Assembly (NCBI RefSeq): GCF_001661345.1
Contig: NW_017962918.1
Span: forward strand, 310,001 to 374,000
Direction: 5' to 3'
DNA: 64,000 nucleotides
Source: Ascoidea rubescens DSM 1968
Taxonomy: Eukaryota; Ascomycota; Saccharomycetes; Ascoideales; Ascoideaceae
Shown: positions 33,483-43,837 of the stretch, in pieces
How positions within the stretch are numbered: the stretch's first letter is position 1
Layout: every line of letters begins with the position of its first letter
Position numbers and translations under genes: made by a program
The notes under the pieces: generated by a model
What the model saw: only the letters and a program-made list of their open reading frames with translations
What the model was told of the DNA's origin: nothing
Databases searched by the model: none

Positions 33483-36240
33483 TTAAGAAAAAAACAACGA
33501 TTTGGACGTCCTCTTTTCCGCTCTTCAACCATTTCACCAACTTTACAATAATATCAACTTTCGATCCATATCGATACTTTTGGCCTATTTCATTTTGGTC
33601 GATTTCTCCTAGCCTCTCTTCATCCATTTTCTTATATATATCATATTTCTCCTCGTTGTTCTTGTCTGATAACAATTTGACTCTCAAATCCTGCCGATTG
33701 AATTTAAATGAATAAACACTGCTTTTACTGACGCTCTGTTTGCATATGGGACAGTTTTTATGAATTGATAACCACTGGTATAAACAATTCTTGCAGTATT
33801 GATGCCCGCATTCAGTTAATACCCCAACGCTAATCGAAGAAGTGCATATAATACATATACGATCATCATCATCATCATCATCATTATCATCATCATCACC
33901 TTCACCATGTTTTTCACCATCTTTACTTGCTTTATTACTACTAGATGATTTTTTGCTTAAACTCTCAAGATAATGTAGTTTTCCTCGGTCATGAGATATC
34001 TGGATCTTGTTTTTCCTCAACTTTTCAACCAATTGGCTATCTACTTCTTCAAGATGTTCTCTTTGCTCCTTAAGTGACAATCGCTCAAATTTCTCAATCA
34101 ATCTTCCGTTGAATTGGTTCAAATCAATCGGTTTCACACTATCAGAAATCATCTGTAATTGTCGATAATATTCAACTCTTGTATTGTACATGCTATTCAA
34201 TTCTTCAAATATTGTCTTTTTATGCTCCAGTATTGAATCATTCAACTGACCAACAACTTTCGTCACCTTGAAGTTTATTATTTCAAGTTTTTCCCTTTCT
34301 CGTGTTGTAAACTCACTTTTGTTAACCTGTTTTTGCAATGAGCAAATTTTCTCTAAACAACCTTTCATTGAAAAAAAATCAAACTTTTTTCTTTGACAAC
34401 TAGTAGGTTGAACTTCTAAAAGTTCAGCCTTGAGACTCTCTTTGAACTCCTCAATTTCCCTACTTTTTTTCTCTTGTTTCTGATTATCATCAACAAACCG
34501 ATGAACAAACATCTTCGATATAGAAATCTCCAAAACCAGCTCGTAATTACTAGATCTTCCATTTATTGCAATTTTCCGGTGCAAAAACGCTTTTTCCAAC
34601 ACAATAAACAAGTAACATACTTTGTCTTGCTCAAGCAATGATTGCCCATATTCTTCTCCTTTCAGTTCATAGCTCAACAAATCGGATATTAAAATATCTC
34701 TTGACTGTTCAATCCATTGATTCATCCTTCTGGCTTGGCTATTCAATTCTTCTATTATGTTAAAAAGATCAGTAAGAATAAATCGTATTTTATCATTTGT
34801 AACATCAACTAACCCATCTGGCACAATTTCCAAAACAGATATCTCTTCCAAATGGATTTTTGCTCTTTTTTCCTTAAAATTCTGTACAAGCTTTTCAACT
34901 TTAGTTGCATGATACACCAACAATTTGTTGCGTATTTCTTCCGCTTTTCCATAGTAATGATCCTCGAGCCTTTTGTTTTTTATATAATTACTTTCACTTA
35001 TTTCCTCTACAATAACACCATTTTCTTCGTCAGTTAGATTTGCCTTGCTTTTTACAATGTTTTCAAACCGAGCTTCGTCTAAGTGTTGGTTATTGGAAAT
35101 ATGTACTGATATCTGATAATGTGATGTTGCTGTGAAAAAATAGTATTTGTGAAGAATTTCAACCCAGCTTTTTAATCGAAGTTTAAGTCCTAAAGTGCCC
35201 TCACTTGCACTGTTATGTTTTACATCTTCATCAGATAAATCCTTAAACAACAATTCATCCATTATATTTTTACTTTCGGATTCATCGTGTCCCGAAATCT
35301 CCAATATTTCCTTTTCGATACTTTTGATTTTTCCAATTATTGTTGGATAGTAATTTTTAAGAATCTTTTTAAATTCAAAAGGCCTCCCAAGATGAACCAT
35401 AATTTCACTCCTTTGAAAGATAATGGAGCAATTGGTTTTCTCTAATTGATTTAAATCACTTTTAACTTGTCCAATAAATCTTATCAAAACTTCATTCATT
35501 GTGCCAATCGCTGTATTTTTCAACCTATTTCTGGCTATGTTTGCATGGCAACATGTCTGCCTTAATCTCACCAACCATTTAGCCATGGTAAACTGAACTG
35601 CCGAGTTTGGCTCCCAATCATTGATAGTAGGTTCTCCTTTCGCGTTGAGATAAACACTGCATAAAAACTTATTGTACAATTCTTCATAGTTGCTTTGTTC
35701 AATAGGTGTAAATGGAACTGTGAGTAATATTCTTTTTTGAGAAGGTAATCGAATATCATCCTTTACCATATGCTTGTCATGACGAATGCCTAACAGACAA
35801 GACAATTTTAAAAAATCACACAAATATTCATTGTTGAGTAAATCAAGCCAAGAACCCTCTTTGCTAATAAATGGTTCTCTTCTCAAAAACAAAAGAAAAT
35901 AAAATAGATCACCCATTTTTTTTCTAATAGGAGTTCCTGATACTCCCCATGAGTGGCATCTTGACAATATCTTGGTGAGTTTAGAGGCATTGGAAACTGT
36001 ATTTGAAACCATTTGAACCTCATCAAGAATGATACGCCAAAACTGAAGAAGAACCAAGGGCAAGTAATAGTTATAACGAGCGCCCCCGAAAGTCTTGTTC
36101 CTAGATTTTCTTAATTGAGGATTGTACATTGCATGATGTAGCTCTTTGGAAATACACTGATAAGAAGTCACAATTATGTCGTAATTGGCCAACAGCCTAG
36201 CCACTTTTGATTTATTAGGAATTGATGTCCAGATCTTCAC
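33439..36240 (-). CDS. IRC20 fragment 2: rest of lobe 1, coiled-coil insert, RING
   Basis: A frame of about 930 codons with no ATG at its beginning; it opens with GTG at 36240 after an in-frame TAA. It continues lobe 1 from YDIIVTSYQCISKELHHA through WRIILDEVQMV and SWGVSGTPIRKK. A long charged helical insert typical of Irc20/SHPRH follows, then an Asp tract, the RING finger (CIICTS, CGHQYCKNCLYQWL, CPICKQ) and the start of lobe 2 (VDIIVKLVKWL). The final residues after IVVFF are out of register with the family, because of the T-run shift near 33490. Confidence 0.75.
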   Translation of the reverse strand: MKIWTSIPNKSKVARLLANYDIIVTSYQCISKELHHAMYNPQLRKSRNKTFGGARYNYYLPLVLLQFWRIILDEVQMVSNTVSNASKLTKILSRCHSWGVSGTPIRKKMGDLFYFLLFLRREPFISKEGSWLDLLNNEYLCDFLKLSCLLGIRHDKHMVKDDIRLPSQKRILLTVPFTPIEQSNYEELYNKFLCSVYLNAKGEPTINDWEPNSAVQFTMAKWLVRLRQTCCHANIARNRLKNTAIGTMNEVLIRFIGQVKSDLNQLEKTNCSIIFQRSEIMVHLGRPFEFKKILKNYYPTIIGKIKSIEKEILEISGHDESESKNIMDELLFKDLSDEDVKHNSASEGTLGLKLRLKSWVEILHKYYFFTATSHYQISVHISNNQHLDEARFENIVKSKANLTDEENGVIVEEISESNYIKNKRLEDHYYGKAEEIRNKLLVYHATKVEKLVQNFKEKRAKIHLEEISVLEIVPDGLVDVTNDKIRFILTDLFNIIEELNSQARRMNQWIEQSRDILISDLLSYELKGEEYGQSLLEQDKVCYLFIVLEKAFLHRKIAINGRSSNYELVLEISISKMFVHRFVDDNQKQEKKSREIEEFKESLKAELLEVQPTSCQRKKFDFFSMKGCLEKICSLQKQVNKSEFTTREREKLEIINFKVTKVVGQLNDSILEHKKTIFEELNSMYNTRVEYYRQLQMISDSVKPIDLNQFNGRLIEKFERLSLKEQREHLEEVDSQLVEKLRKNKIQISHDRGKLHYLESLSKKSSSSNKASKDGEKHGEGDDDDNDDDDDDDRICIICTSSISVGVLTECGHQYCKNCLYQWLSIHKNCPICKQSVSKSSVYSFKFNRQDLRVKLLSDKNNEEKYDIYKKMDEERLGEIDQNEIGQKYRYGSKVDIIVKLVKWLKSGKEDVQIVVFFLMGRVLVCNWSSFDA

Positions 36241-38872
36241 TGTTATTTAGATGGCAAGAATTATTAACTGATGTTTTCAAATTATTGAAACCAGCAGCTA
36301 GAGATCGATTAGACTGTGTTGAACATTTATTTTGAATCAGCTTTAATATGCTTTTTAACGATTGAATTTTATCATTTGATTCATTATTATTAGAATGAAA
36401 GTCGAAATTCTCGTTTGAAGACAAATTCTTACTATTAGCTTTATTTAAGTTGTAGCTAAACGTAAGAACAAACTTTTTATTCGGAAAATGTGTAAAACCG
36501 CTGAATTTGATCAAGTATTTTGAATTGTATTTTTTATAACTGTTTTGTTGTTTTTCCTGGTGTTCCATACTCTTGTAAAACTGTTTAAGACCCTTATATT
36601 GAAGAACAGTCAATGCTGGTGCATAATGCTTGATTTCTTCGACCCATTGTTCAAGAATTGATTCAGGACAAATAATTAATGTTGTTTTCGATTTAAGCAC
36701 ATTTCTATTTAATACTGAATCATACACATCGTTCAATGATTCTCTAAAGCTATTATCAACTTGCCTTGAGAAACCGTTGAAGTAATTGGTATTTCTCAAA
36801 AACGATTTGGAACGGCTAGATTTACTTTCATCAACCAAATCGCATCTCTTATTAAGACAGATTAATGATATCAACTCGATAGTTTTACCCAAACCCATTT
36901 CCTCGCATAACAAGTTTTGTCCAAATAAGCTAGCATTTGAGTATTTATAATTATCATCCATATAAACAGTGGGTTCATTATTTTGAGATTTTGAGCCTTT
37001 TTGAGAGCTGTGGCTGATAGAAAACCCATAATTTCTTAAATAATCAATTAAAATTAGTGAATTATACACATTTCCTGTGTATTTGTTGAACCAGTAATAA
37101 TTTTCCGGGGGAATAATATCAAATATCGAATCCTGACAGCTTGCAAAGTTGGGTCTAATTGAAAAGTGAGCAGATTCGAATTCATTTAGTAATCGGCTAT
37201 TATCTGAACATATTTGAAACCTAGACCATCCAAAGCAAATTTTATCCAAAACTTCAGAAAGGTAGTCGTAGTTATAATAAATGATTCCTTTATAGTCGGA
37301 TTCAAATTTGTTAATGTCAAAAAATAAGGTTTGCACTACCCGATTCGAATTAAAATCATAAGAGACATTTTCTTTATTTAAACACCACAAAAAAGTTTTC
37401 TTTTGGTAATTAAACAAATTTGTTTTCAAATTAGCTACACGCAATATGTGAGTTTCTTTATCAACATTGTTATTCAAAGGGTCCTTTTTCAGATTGTTCA
37501 AAAACAGAAGTCCTCTTTTTTCTATCAAAAAACTTGGAAGGTTCACTTTTGAAGTTGAATGCATCACTATTCTATAAAAATTTTGAGGAGTTGGTGTCAA
37601 ATGTTCAATATAATCGTCAACATGATTTTTGTCATAGGTTTTAAAAAAATAAGAGTTAGACTTTAAAACGTCTAGATATGTCTCATAGTTACTTGAAAAG
37701 TAAAAGTCCAAGATCGGAGATTGATTTTCTAAGAAAGCATAGTAACCTTTTTGATGATAAGTTTCAGCCAAAACTAACTGATTTATTGAATGATTACCGG
37801 AGCAATTAGTTGCACATTCGGATGAAAAAAGAAGATTTTTCATTGCCCTTATATAATCCTCGGGAAATGGCACAGTTAATAAAGATAAATCTTGAGATAC
37901 TGAAATTTCGTAACTCAATTCAAAACATACTTTGAATTTAATAGCTATTTCTTTTAAATTAGTCACACTATTACTTTTGCCCAAAATTTTCTTGAATATC
38001 TTTACATAATGGTTGTTATTGGAAAGATCAGTATACTCAATTGGGGTTATAGTCATCAGCAAGTTTGGGTATTTCAATGAAAGAAATTCCAGTCTATTTT
38101 GTCTAGATTGACCAGTTGAAAAATCAAAGAAGCTTATCTCATTTCTAATAACATTTATATTTGCAGAAGAATCCAGGTGCAAAGGCAACGAGAAAGACAA
38201 TATGGTTAGTAAAGGTAGCCTTGAGTTTTTATTTGACTTTACTAATAAAGAATAGCAATTTCTATGAGTTCCATTGCTATCCAGAGACCTATTTTGTGTA
38301 TAACATTCATTATCGGGCAATGTATTTGAATTATCGTAAGGTAGGATATTGGAAAGCATATTAAAATCCCAACAATCATCAGAAACTGGATCGAGATGCT
38401 TGTTTGAATCTTTTGTCTTATTTTTAGCTTTTTTTCTCTTTGCAGACTTTTTCCTCGAGCTTTTAGAAGAACTATCTATTGTATGGGTTGATACTGGGGC
38501 CAATGTCGAGTCGTGGACCTGCAAACATATATCAGCCAAATCAAAAGCAATTCCCGTTTCTCGAGTGTGTGTATTTATGATTGTTTCACCAGAGTGTGAG
38601 ATAGAATTGCCAAATAATAGTTGGTTTAAAAGGCATACATATATTGTTTCTACATTTTCAGTCTCAGTTTGATTTCCGGTGTCATTCGAGGATTGTAATG
38701 TTGAAGGCTTCAAGGTAATGAAAAACTCACTTTTAAAGGCTCTTTTGATCAAATTTATTAAACCAGAGTCGTCATCAAAAGAAGAAGTTTGTGCCAGTCT
38801 ATCCACCGTCAAGTTGTAGCATACAAAATTGAGAAGATTTCTCAAGGATAGACCACCAACAGTGCAATTCAT
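36215..38872 (-). CDS. IRC20 fragment 1: N-terminal region and start of Snf2 lobe 1
   Basis: An 885-codon frame with an ATG at 38872. It holds the Irc20 N-terminal region, a Lys/Arg-rich segment near residues 145-160 (SSRKKSAKRKKAKNK, a possible nuclear signal) and the first helicase motifs (GLGKT at about residue 656, then LIICPESILEQWVEEI). Its last 100 residues are an Asn/Ser-rich insert ending in a stop at 36215. The continuing lobe 1 sequence is in another frame, so by itself it would make a protein without a complete ATPase. It diverges from GEP3 with 245 bp between the starts. Confidence 0.75.
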   Translation of the reverse strand: MNCTVGGLSLRNLLNFVCYNLTVDRLAQTSSFDDDSGLINLIKRAFKSEFFITLKPSTLQSSNDTGNQTETENVETIYVCLLNQLLFGNSISHSGETIINTHTRETGIAFDLADICLQVHDSTLAPVSTHTIDSSSKSSRKKSAKRKKAKNKTKDSNKHLDPVSDDCWDFNMLSNILPYDNSNTLPDNECYTQNRSLDSNGTHRNCYSLLVKSNKNSRLPLLTILSFSLPLHLDSSANINVIRNEISFFDFSTGQSRQNRLEFLSLKYPNLLMTITPIEYTDLSNNNHYVKIFKKILGKSNSVTNLKEIAIKFKVCFELSYEISVSQDLSLLTVPFPEDYIRAMKNLLFSSECATNCSGNHSINQLVLAETYHQKGYYAFLENQSPILDFYFSSNYETYLDVLKSNSYFFKTYDKNHVDDYIEHLTPTPQNFYRIVMHSTSKVNLPSFLIEKRGLLFLNNLKKDPLNNNVDKETHILRVANLKTNLFNYQKKTFLWCLNKENVSYDFNSNRVVQTLFFDINKFESDYKGIIYYNYDYLSEVLDKICFGWSRFQICSDNSRLLNEFESAHFSIRPNFASCQDSIFDIIPPENYYWFNKYTGNVYNSLILIDYLRNYGFSISHSSQKGSKSQNNEPTVYMDDNYKYSNASLFGQNLLCEEMGLGKTIELISLICLNKRCDLVDESKSSRSKSFLRNTNYFNGFSRQVDNSFRESLNDVYDSVLNRNVLKSKTTLIICPESILEQWVEEIKHYAPALTVLQYKGLKQFYKSMEHQEKQQNSYKKYNSKYLIKFSGFTHFPNKKFVLTFSYNLNKANSKNLSSNENFDFHSNNNESNDKIQSLKSILKLIQNKCSTQSNRSLAAGFNNLKTSVNNSCHLNNSEDLDINS

Positions 38873-39117
38873 GATCTTTTGTGTGATGTATGATCTCTAC
38901 AATAATTTGTCTACTCCTCAAAATACTTTGGTGAAGGCCTCTTGATGGCTTAATTTGGCAGCCCAGAGTTCAATACCAGAAACCTGGATATACACAGTAG
39001 CTGTATGTTGATGCACCACCCGCAGTCCGTCTCCTTTGGGCAGTTCAGCACTGGAATTTTTTTTAGAAAACTCTTCTCTTGAGGTTTTTCCTAAGCAATT
39101 ACTGATAATCTGGATAA
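38873..39117. promoter_or_regulatory. Divergent promoter IRC20 / GEP3
   Basis: These 245 bp separate two divergent start codons and must serve both genes. The sequence is less A+T-rich than most spacers here. I see no specific site I can name. Confidence 0.5.
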
Positions 39118-41577
39118 ATGTTGAGCTGCAAAATCAGATCCAGATATATAAGCAAAGCAATTCGGTGCGTTTACAGCACAAGACCATATCATCCATCTCC
39201 ACACTCTTTGCAAGTAGCATTTCAACAGTCAGAACCACAGCCAAAAACTGATGTCGAAGAAAATAATAGGACTGAACAGCCAATTAAGAAAAGTAAAAGA
39301 ATCAGCGAGAATGAGAACAGCAAAACACTGATATTCTCATATACAAAAGCAGGCATTGAAACACACCAAAAGTATTTCAGAGAAAAATTTTTAGAAAAAC
39401 ACCAGAACTGCTCCAGTTGTGGTGTTCATTTACAAACAGAGAATCAAGATGAAGCTGGATATTTTCAAATTCCAAAAGATGTCAGCTTTGAAAAAGAATA
39501 TTCAATACACAACGATAAACAAAAAAATCAACAGTTAAAAGAGTACTTTGAGCAAATTAATCCCAATGAAACAAGTAAAAGGCTACACAAATCAATGGAA
39601 ATAAACTATAGAAATAGTGTAATGAATCTATCCCCGGATCTCCATGACCTATTGATCAATGAATCACCGGACTCTACAAGACAATCTAGTTCTAAAAAAG
39701 AACTCTTGGAAAAAGATAAACAGGATTTTATAATAGCTGTGGAAAAAGAAGATATATTTGAAAACGAAACCATTAAACATCCTATATTGTGCCAAAGATG
39801 TCATGATGTGTTTTATGTAAAAAACAATATGGAAGCCAAAGATATCTCAATCAAATCATCAGATGATATATTAAATAAGTATTTGTTACCTGAAACAGCT
39901 AAAACAAAACATGAGGCAGTTGTGGTATATGTTCTAAGTGTTGTAGATTTTCCTTTTGGTCTTGATATAAAATTTTTTAAAAAATTGCTTGATAATTTTC
40001 GAATTAAAAATATCCGAATTGTCATTAATAAAATGGACACTTTGAAGTTGCATCCTGTAAAGAGTAAACTAATAAACTTAGATTATTTCAAATACACTAC
40101 TCTTGATTGCATTGATGAGCTAATAAAGTCGAGTAAACTCAATAAAAATGAGAAATTTGATCCTAAAAACATTATAATAACAAGTCATAAGATAAACATT
40201 GAAGAGTTGTTCCATTCAATGGCAAAAGAAAAAAAGACATTTTATTTTGTTGGAGAAGTCAATGCAGGAAAAAGCTCTATAATCAAAGCATTAATTTTGG
40301 AAACATTATATAACAAATTAGGAGCATTGGGGACTAGGACTAAGGCTTTGTCTAATAGAGAGGTTAGGAAAAGGTTTTTGTATGATAAATATAGGAAAGA
40401 TTATCCATTAGAACTACCAGGCACAGTTCCTTTTCCATCATTTACGCAGTCAAAAATGGAATACAATCTCCCCACCAAAAACACATCAATTACAGATGAT
40501 GACAAGTTATTGAACCGATTTGATAGATTAGCAAAATCAAATGGATACTTAGCGATTGGTGATACGAAAGGAAAATTTAAACTTGTCGATCTACCTGGAT
40601 TTGTATCAGACTACAACATTGAAAACCACAATTTGGGAATATTCGATTTGGTAAAATCTAAATATTTAAGAAATTTCAATGAAACTGCATTGGGGATGAA
40701 ATTGTGCAGAAGATTAGAGGTTGATATTGAAAAAACAGCAAATTTTTTCAATTACTTTGAAAGAGATGTAATTAAAAATAAGCAAACATACACTATAGGT
40801 GGTATGTTTTTTTTAACCAACTGTGGTAGGGGAGTGATAACAACAGTCGTGAAACTAATAAAGGGACCGGTGACTATTTTTGGATCTATTGAAACTTGTC
40901 TTAAGCGTGTTATCGTCCCAACAGTAACAATGGAAAAAAATTTTGAAATATTGAAAGATTCAAACCGAGAGGAAACTTTTGATCTAAATAAAGGAAATAT
41001 GAGAAGATGTATTATTCCACCGTTTTTTGGGCCAATCGATATTGTTATCAAAGGTGTGGGCATTATTACTTTGATACCCACATCAACGCCGAAACTTGCT
41101 TTTAAGTTGAACGAAATTGGACCATACGAAATATATTTTCCAAAGCAACTCGATGTGATGATAAGAGAAGGATTTCAAGACTATTTGGCACCACTTAATT
41201 TAATGTTGAATGAGAATGATAAGTTTTTGCCAGTGAGAAAACACGTTCCAAAAGAGAGGTTAATTTTTAGTAAGTTAATTGATATTCCTGTGGATGTTGA
41301 AGATGTATCAGTATATTTAGAAGAACACCCCAAAAAACTAGAAGGATGGAACGACAAAGAATTTTGGGAGTCTACGTTAAAAAATTTCGAGGAAGATATG
41401 GAAAAAGCTTGTGGAGATCTTGTTATACAAAAGGATAAACAGAAAAGAAATCTCACAAAAAACAAAAACTTTGATTTCAACTATTTGAGCAAACTAAAAA
41501 TGATAGGTGTTTCCGAAATAAAGGATAAATATAAGAAAATTTTGCAAGACAAGTTTTGGATTAATCCATTTCAATAA
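39118..41577 (+). CDS. GEP3: Mitochondrial circularly permuted GTPase Gep3 (Mtg3)
   Basis: The 819-residue protein belongs to the YqeH/Gep3 family, which helps assemble the small mitoribosomal subunit. The Arg/Ser-rich N-terminus (about 1-35) fits a mitochondrial presequence. Zinc-binding pairs C98/C101 (CSSCG) and C225/C228 (CQRCH) precede a permuted G domain: G4 NKMD at 304-307 comes before G1 GEVNAGKS at 379-386, then GTVPFPSF and G3 DLPGF at 491-495. It is longer than S. cerevisiae Gep3 (556 residues). Extra length includes a Lys/Glu-rich stretch between the zinc pairs and a basic tail. The ATG at 39118 keeps the presequence. Confidence 0.93.
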   Translation: MLSCKIRSRYISKAIRCVYSTRPYHPSPHSLQVAFQQSEPQPKTDVEENNRTEQPIKKSKRISENENSKTLIFSYTKAGIETHQKYFREKFLEKHQNCSSCGVHLQTENQDEAGYFQIPKDVSFEKEYSIHNDKQKNQQLKEYFEQINPNETSKRLHKSMEINYRNSVMNLSPDLHDLLINESPDSTRQSSSKKELLEKDKQDFIIAVEKEDIFENETIKHPILCQRCHDVFYVKNNMEAKDISIKSSDDILNKYLLPETAKTKHEAVVVYVLSVVDFPFGLDIKFFKKLLDNFRIKNIRIVINKMDTLKLHPVKSKLINLDYFKYTTLDCIDELIKSSKLNKNEKFDPKNIIITSHKINIEELFHSMAKEKKTFYFVGEVNAGKSSIIKALILETLYNKLGALGTRTKALSNREVRKRFLYDKYRKDYPLELPGTVPFPSFTQSKMEYNLPTKNTSITDDDKLLNRFDRLAKSNGYLAIGDTKGKFKLVDLPGFVSDYNIENHNLGIFDLVKSKYLRNFNETALGMKLCRRLEVDIEKTANFFNYFERDVIKNKQTYTIGGMFFLTNCGRGVITTVVKLIKGPVTIFGSIETCLKRVIVPTVTMEKNFEILKDSNREETFDLNKGNMRRCIIPPFFGPIDIVIKGVGIITLIPTSTPKLAFKLNEIGPYEIYFPKQLDVMIREGFQDYLAPLNLMLNENDKFLPVRKHVPKERLIFSKLIDIPVDVEDVSVYLEEHPKKLEGWNDKEFWESTLKNFEEDMEKACGDLVIQKDKQKRNLTKNKNFDFNYLSKLKMIGVSEIKDKYKKILQDKFWINPFQ

Positions 41578-42094
41578 ACTTAGGATGTTTTTAATCTTTG
41601 CATTTGGTATCATTTAATTTTTTATATAACAATCTAAAATTCTTTTATTTTTTTTTTTTTTAAAGGTGGGAAATAGCGTAAATATGAAAAATAAATCATG
41701 TATATACAAATGGTAAATTCTGCAAGGAATAAGCATAGAGTGTTGGGTAGATGGATTAGTAACTTAATTTATTAGAAAATAAAAAACACATTATCAAAGC
41801 CTATAAAAATAATCTTTCTTGTTTAAGACATTGACAGCCTTACAAACCAAGCAGTCAAAAAACAAGCTATATGGCTAAAGAAGAAATTGAAAAAAAATTA
41901 AAAAAAAAAATGGATGAGGAATAAAGTGTTACAGTATTTATATTTTAAGTGACATAAGAAACATGTCATGTAGTAAAAGCAGTCAAGATGAATTAATAAA
42001 AAAATAAACACAAGAGCCCAATTTTATAAGCTACAGCCTTAAAACTTTTAATATTTATAGATATATAAAAAACATTTTCTAAGCATTAAAAATT
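41578..42094. other. Intergenic region GEP3 to tRNA-Ile
   Basis: A 517-bp A+T-rich spacer with T and A runs, holding the GEP3 3' end and the 5' flank of the tRNA. I see no gene in it. Confidence 0.5.
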
Positions 42095-42168
42095 GGTCTC
42101 TTGGCCCAGTTGGTTAAGGCACCGTGCTAATAACGCGGGGATCAGCAGTTCGATCCTGCTAGAGACCA
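42095..42168 (+). tRNA. tRNA-Ile(AAU)
   Basis: The 74-nt gene folds fully: acceptor GGTCTCT/AGAGACC (7 perfect pairs), D-arm around GCCCAGTTGG, anticodon stem CCGTG/CGCGG with loop CTAATAA (anticodon AAT at 42129-42131), and T-arm with GTTCGATCC. The discriminator is A. There is no intron. A T6 run (42169-42174) follows directly as the Pol III terminator. It lies only 88 bp upstream of the TRM12 start on the same strand. Confidence 0.97.
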
Positions 42169-42174
42169 TTTTTT
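42169..42174 (+). terminator. Pol III terminator of tRNA-Ile
   Basis: Six T residues immediately follow the discriminator base, the standard RNA polymerase III stop. Confidence 0.85.
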
Positions 42175-42256
42175 ATAACTTTGTTATGATTTTTTATGCT
42201 TTTGGCTCCATTTCTGTGGTAGCTCTAGCTTCAATTTTTCAATCCATCTGTTCTTG

Positions 42257-43837
42257 ATGGAGGTGCAATCGTTCATTTTATTTGAGCAGATCATGAAAGG
42301 AGTGGAGTTGGTAGTGTTACACAAGCAAAAGCAGTTGATAAAACCTTTGAAAAACATATTGGAAAATCTCAAGATTCTAGACAAAAGAAACAAGATATTT
42401 GTTGATGAAACTCGGATTGTAATTCCAACTGTTGTAAATGCCGATGCATTTCAGATTGAGCAGTATCAACAGAACAGTGAAATAATAATTGAAATACTAA
42501 GAGTGTGTGATGCGACTGATATTCTGTGGATTTCAAGCAATTTAAATCATATTAAGTTGAATTTCAAAGGGTTTACAGTTCAAAATGATCAGGGATTGGA
42601 ACACATTAATCATAAGTATGGTGATGATAAAAACTTGCTTATTCAAGCACTAAATAAATTTCTACGTTTGCACAAGATTGAAGTAATGAACGATGAACAC
42701 CAAAAATTGATTGAGTGCCTTCCAAAACGGTTTTCTTTTTATCCTCCATTGTTACTAATTAACAATAATAATACTTTCAACAATAAGAAGTGGATTCAAA
42801 TCTTTACTAGACAAAGAATTAGTTTGTTGCGAGTGTTTTATGAATATCTTCTAGGTGAGCTAAACAAAAGCATAAAAGAGAGGCTCTCGCATATAGCTCT
42901 TAACATGCCGATAATTGCTGATGTTAGTACAGATAAAGGACACAATAAAGAACCAGATACGACTGAGGATAGCAGCAAAAATGTCAAAAGAATTCCAGTG
43001 AATTTGATTAAAATATATGGAGATTTTGGGGTTGAGGCAAATAATGAAACAATTGGATATAGTGTGCATCATATCAATGAATTGGATGGACAGAAAAAGT
43101 TATTTTGGTGTAAAAGCAAACAGTTCAATGTAACACAAGTTTGGAATCCAAACTTCAATATGTTCAGTCGAGGTAATATCAAGGAAAAACAAAGAATATT
43201 GGATGATTACCAAAAAAACTGTGGGATTGAGGGAAAGGATGTGATTGATTTATATTGTGGAATTGGATACTTTAGTTTGTTTTATTTGAAGAAAAAGTGT
43301 TCAAGAATATTTTGCTGGGATTTAAACTCGTGGTCAATTAAAAGCTTTGAGAAGAGTTTACTTGCCAACAAGTACTCAAGCGATGAATACCAATTGATTG
43401 ATGATATCCATTGCAAACTAGACAAAAGTAAGAGGATATACTTGGTCAATGAAAATAATTTGTGTTCGTTTGAAATATTCAAAAACAATAATGTTGAATT
43501 GGATTTGGGACATATCAATCTAGGGTTATTGCCCACTTCCAGCCATTCTTGGAAACTAGCGATACAGCTTATCCAGTATTTCAATCACTTCAGTGACAGG
43601 GTTATTTTGCACATTCACGAAAACATTTCCACACAAGAAATTGAGACTTTTGGGGGTGGTCTTGAAGAAAAGCTTAGAGTAATATACAACGAAGTGATGG
43701 AGGCCTTTCAAACAGACCAAAGTGGAAAGCGAGCTGTTGCCTACGACGTCAGATTTCTCGGACTATTCAAAGTCAAAACGTACGCTCCCGGCGTGTGGCA
43801 CGTTGTTTGTGACGTTGGTCTTTTTCGCATAACGTAG
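42257..43837 (+). CDS. TRM12: tRNA wybutosine-synthesizing protein 2 (Trm12/TYW2)
   Basis: The 526-residue protein matches Trm12/TYW2. It transfers the 3-amino-3-carboxypropyl group from S-adenosylmethionine to the yW-86 precursor at G37 of tRNA-Phe, the third step of wybutosine synthesis. A divergent N-terminal half (to about 270) precedes the Rossmann methyltransferase-like core: VIDLYCGIGYFSLFYL from residue 329, then CWDLNSWSIKSFEKSL (the TYW2 N-P/S-WS signature), INLGLLPTSSHSW and the C-terminal GVWHVVCDVGLFRI. The frame opens one codon earlier at a TTG; the ATG at 42257 is the first true start. Confidence 0.93.
   Translation: MEVQSFILFEQIMKGVELVVLHKQKQLIKPLKNILENLKILDKRNKIFVDETRIVIPTVVNADAFQIEQYQQNSEIIIEILRVCDATDILWISSNLNHIKLNFKGFTVQNDQGLEHINHKYGDDKNLLIQALNKFLRLHKIEVMNDEHQKLIECLPKRFSFYPPLLLINNNNTFNNKKWIQIFTRQRISLLRVFYEYLLGELNKSIKERLSHIALNMPIIADVSTDKGHNKEPDTTEDSSKNVKRIPVNLIKIYGDFGVEANNETIGYSVHHINELDGQKKLFWCKSKQFNVTQVWNPNFNMFSRGNIKEKQRILDDYQKNCGIEGKDVIDLYCGIGYFSLFYLKKKCSRIFCWDLNSWSIKSFEKSLLANKYSSDEYQLIDDIHCKLDKSKRIYLVNENNLCSFEIFKNNNVELDLGHINLGLLPTSSHSWKLAIQLIQYFNHFSDRVILHIHENISTQEIETFGGGLEEKLRVIYNEVMEAFQTDQSGKRAVAYDVRFLGLFKVKTYAPGVWHVVCDVGLFRIT

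Larger units (their letters stand above)
32829..38872 (-). pseudogene. IRC20: IRC20-type SNF2/RING ubiquitin ligase, broken into three frames
   Basis: Three consecutive minus-strand frames (38872-36215, 36240-33439, 33482-32829) together give one Irc20-like protein of about 2000 residues. Family knowledge: Irc20 is a nuclear Snf2 ATPase with a RING inserted between its helicase lobes, acting in DNA repair and recombination control. Order seen: Walker A with LCEEMGLGKTIELISL, motif Ia LIICPESILEQW, Walker B ILDEVQMVSN, SWGVSGTPIRKK, a C3HC4 RING (CIICTS to CPICKQ), then the helicase-C end GLTLVNATHVILCEP and INRIHRIGQKSKT. Break 1, a +1 shift, lies within 36215-36248 in a poorly conserved insert. 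Break 2 combines an extra T in a T7 run (33488-33494) with a TAA (33483-33485) where relatives have Gln in the SQW motif. Two independent lesions suggest a recent pseudogene, or assembly errors; programmed shifting could explain only the first. Confidence 0.8.
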
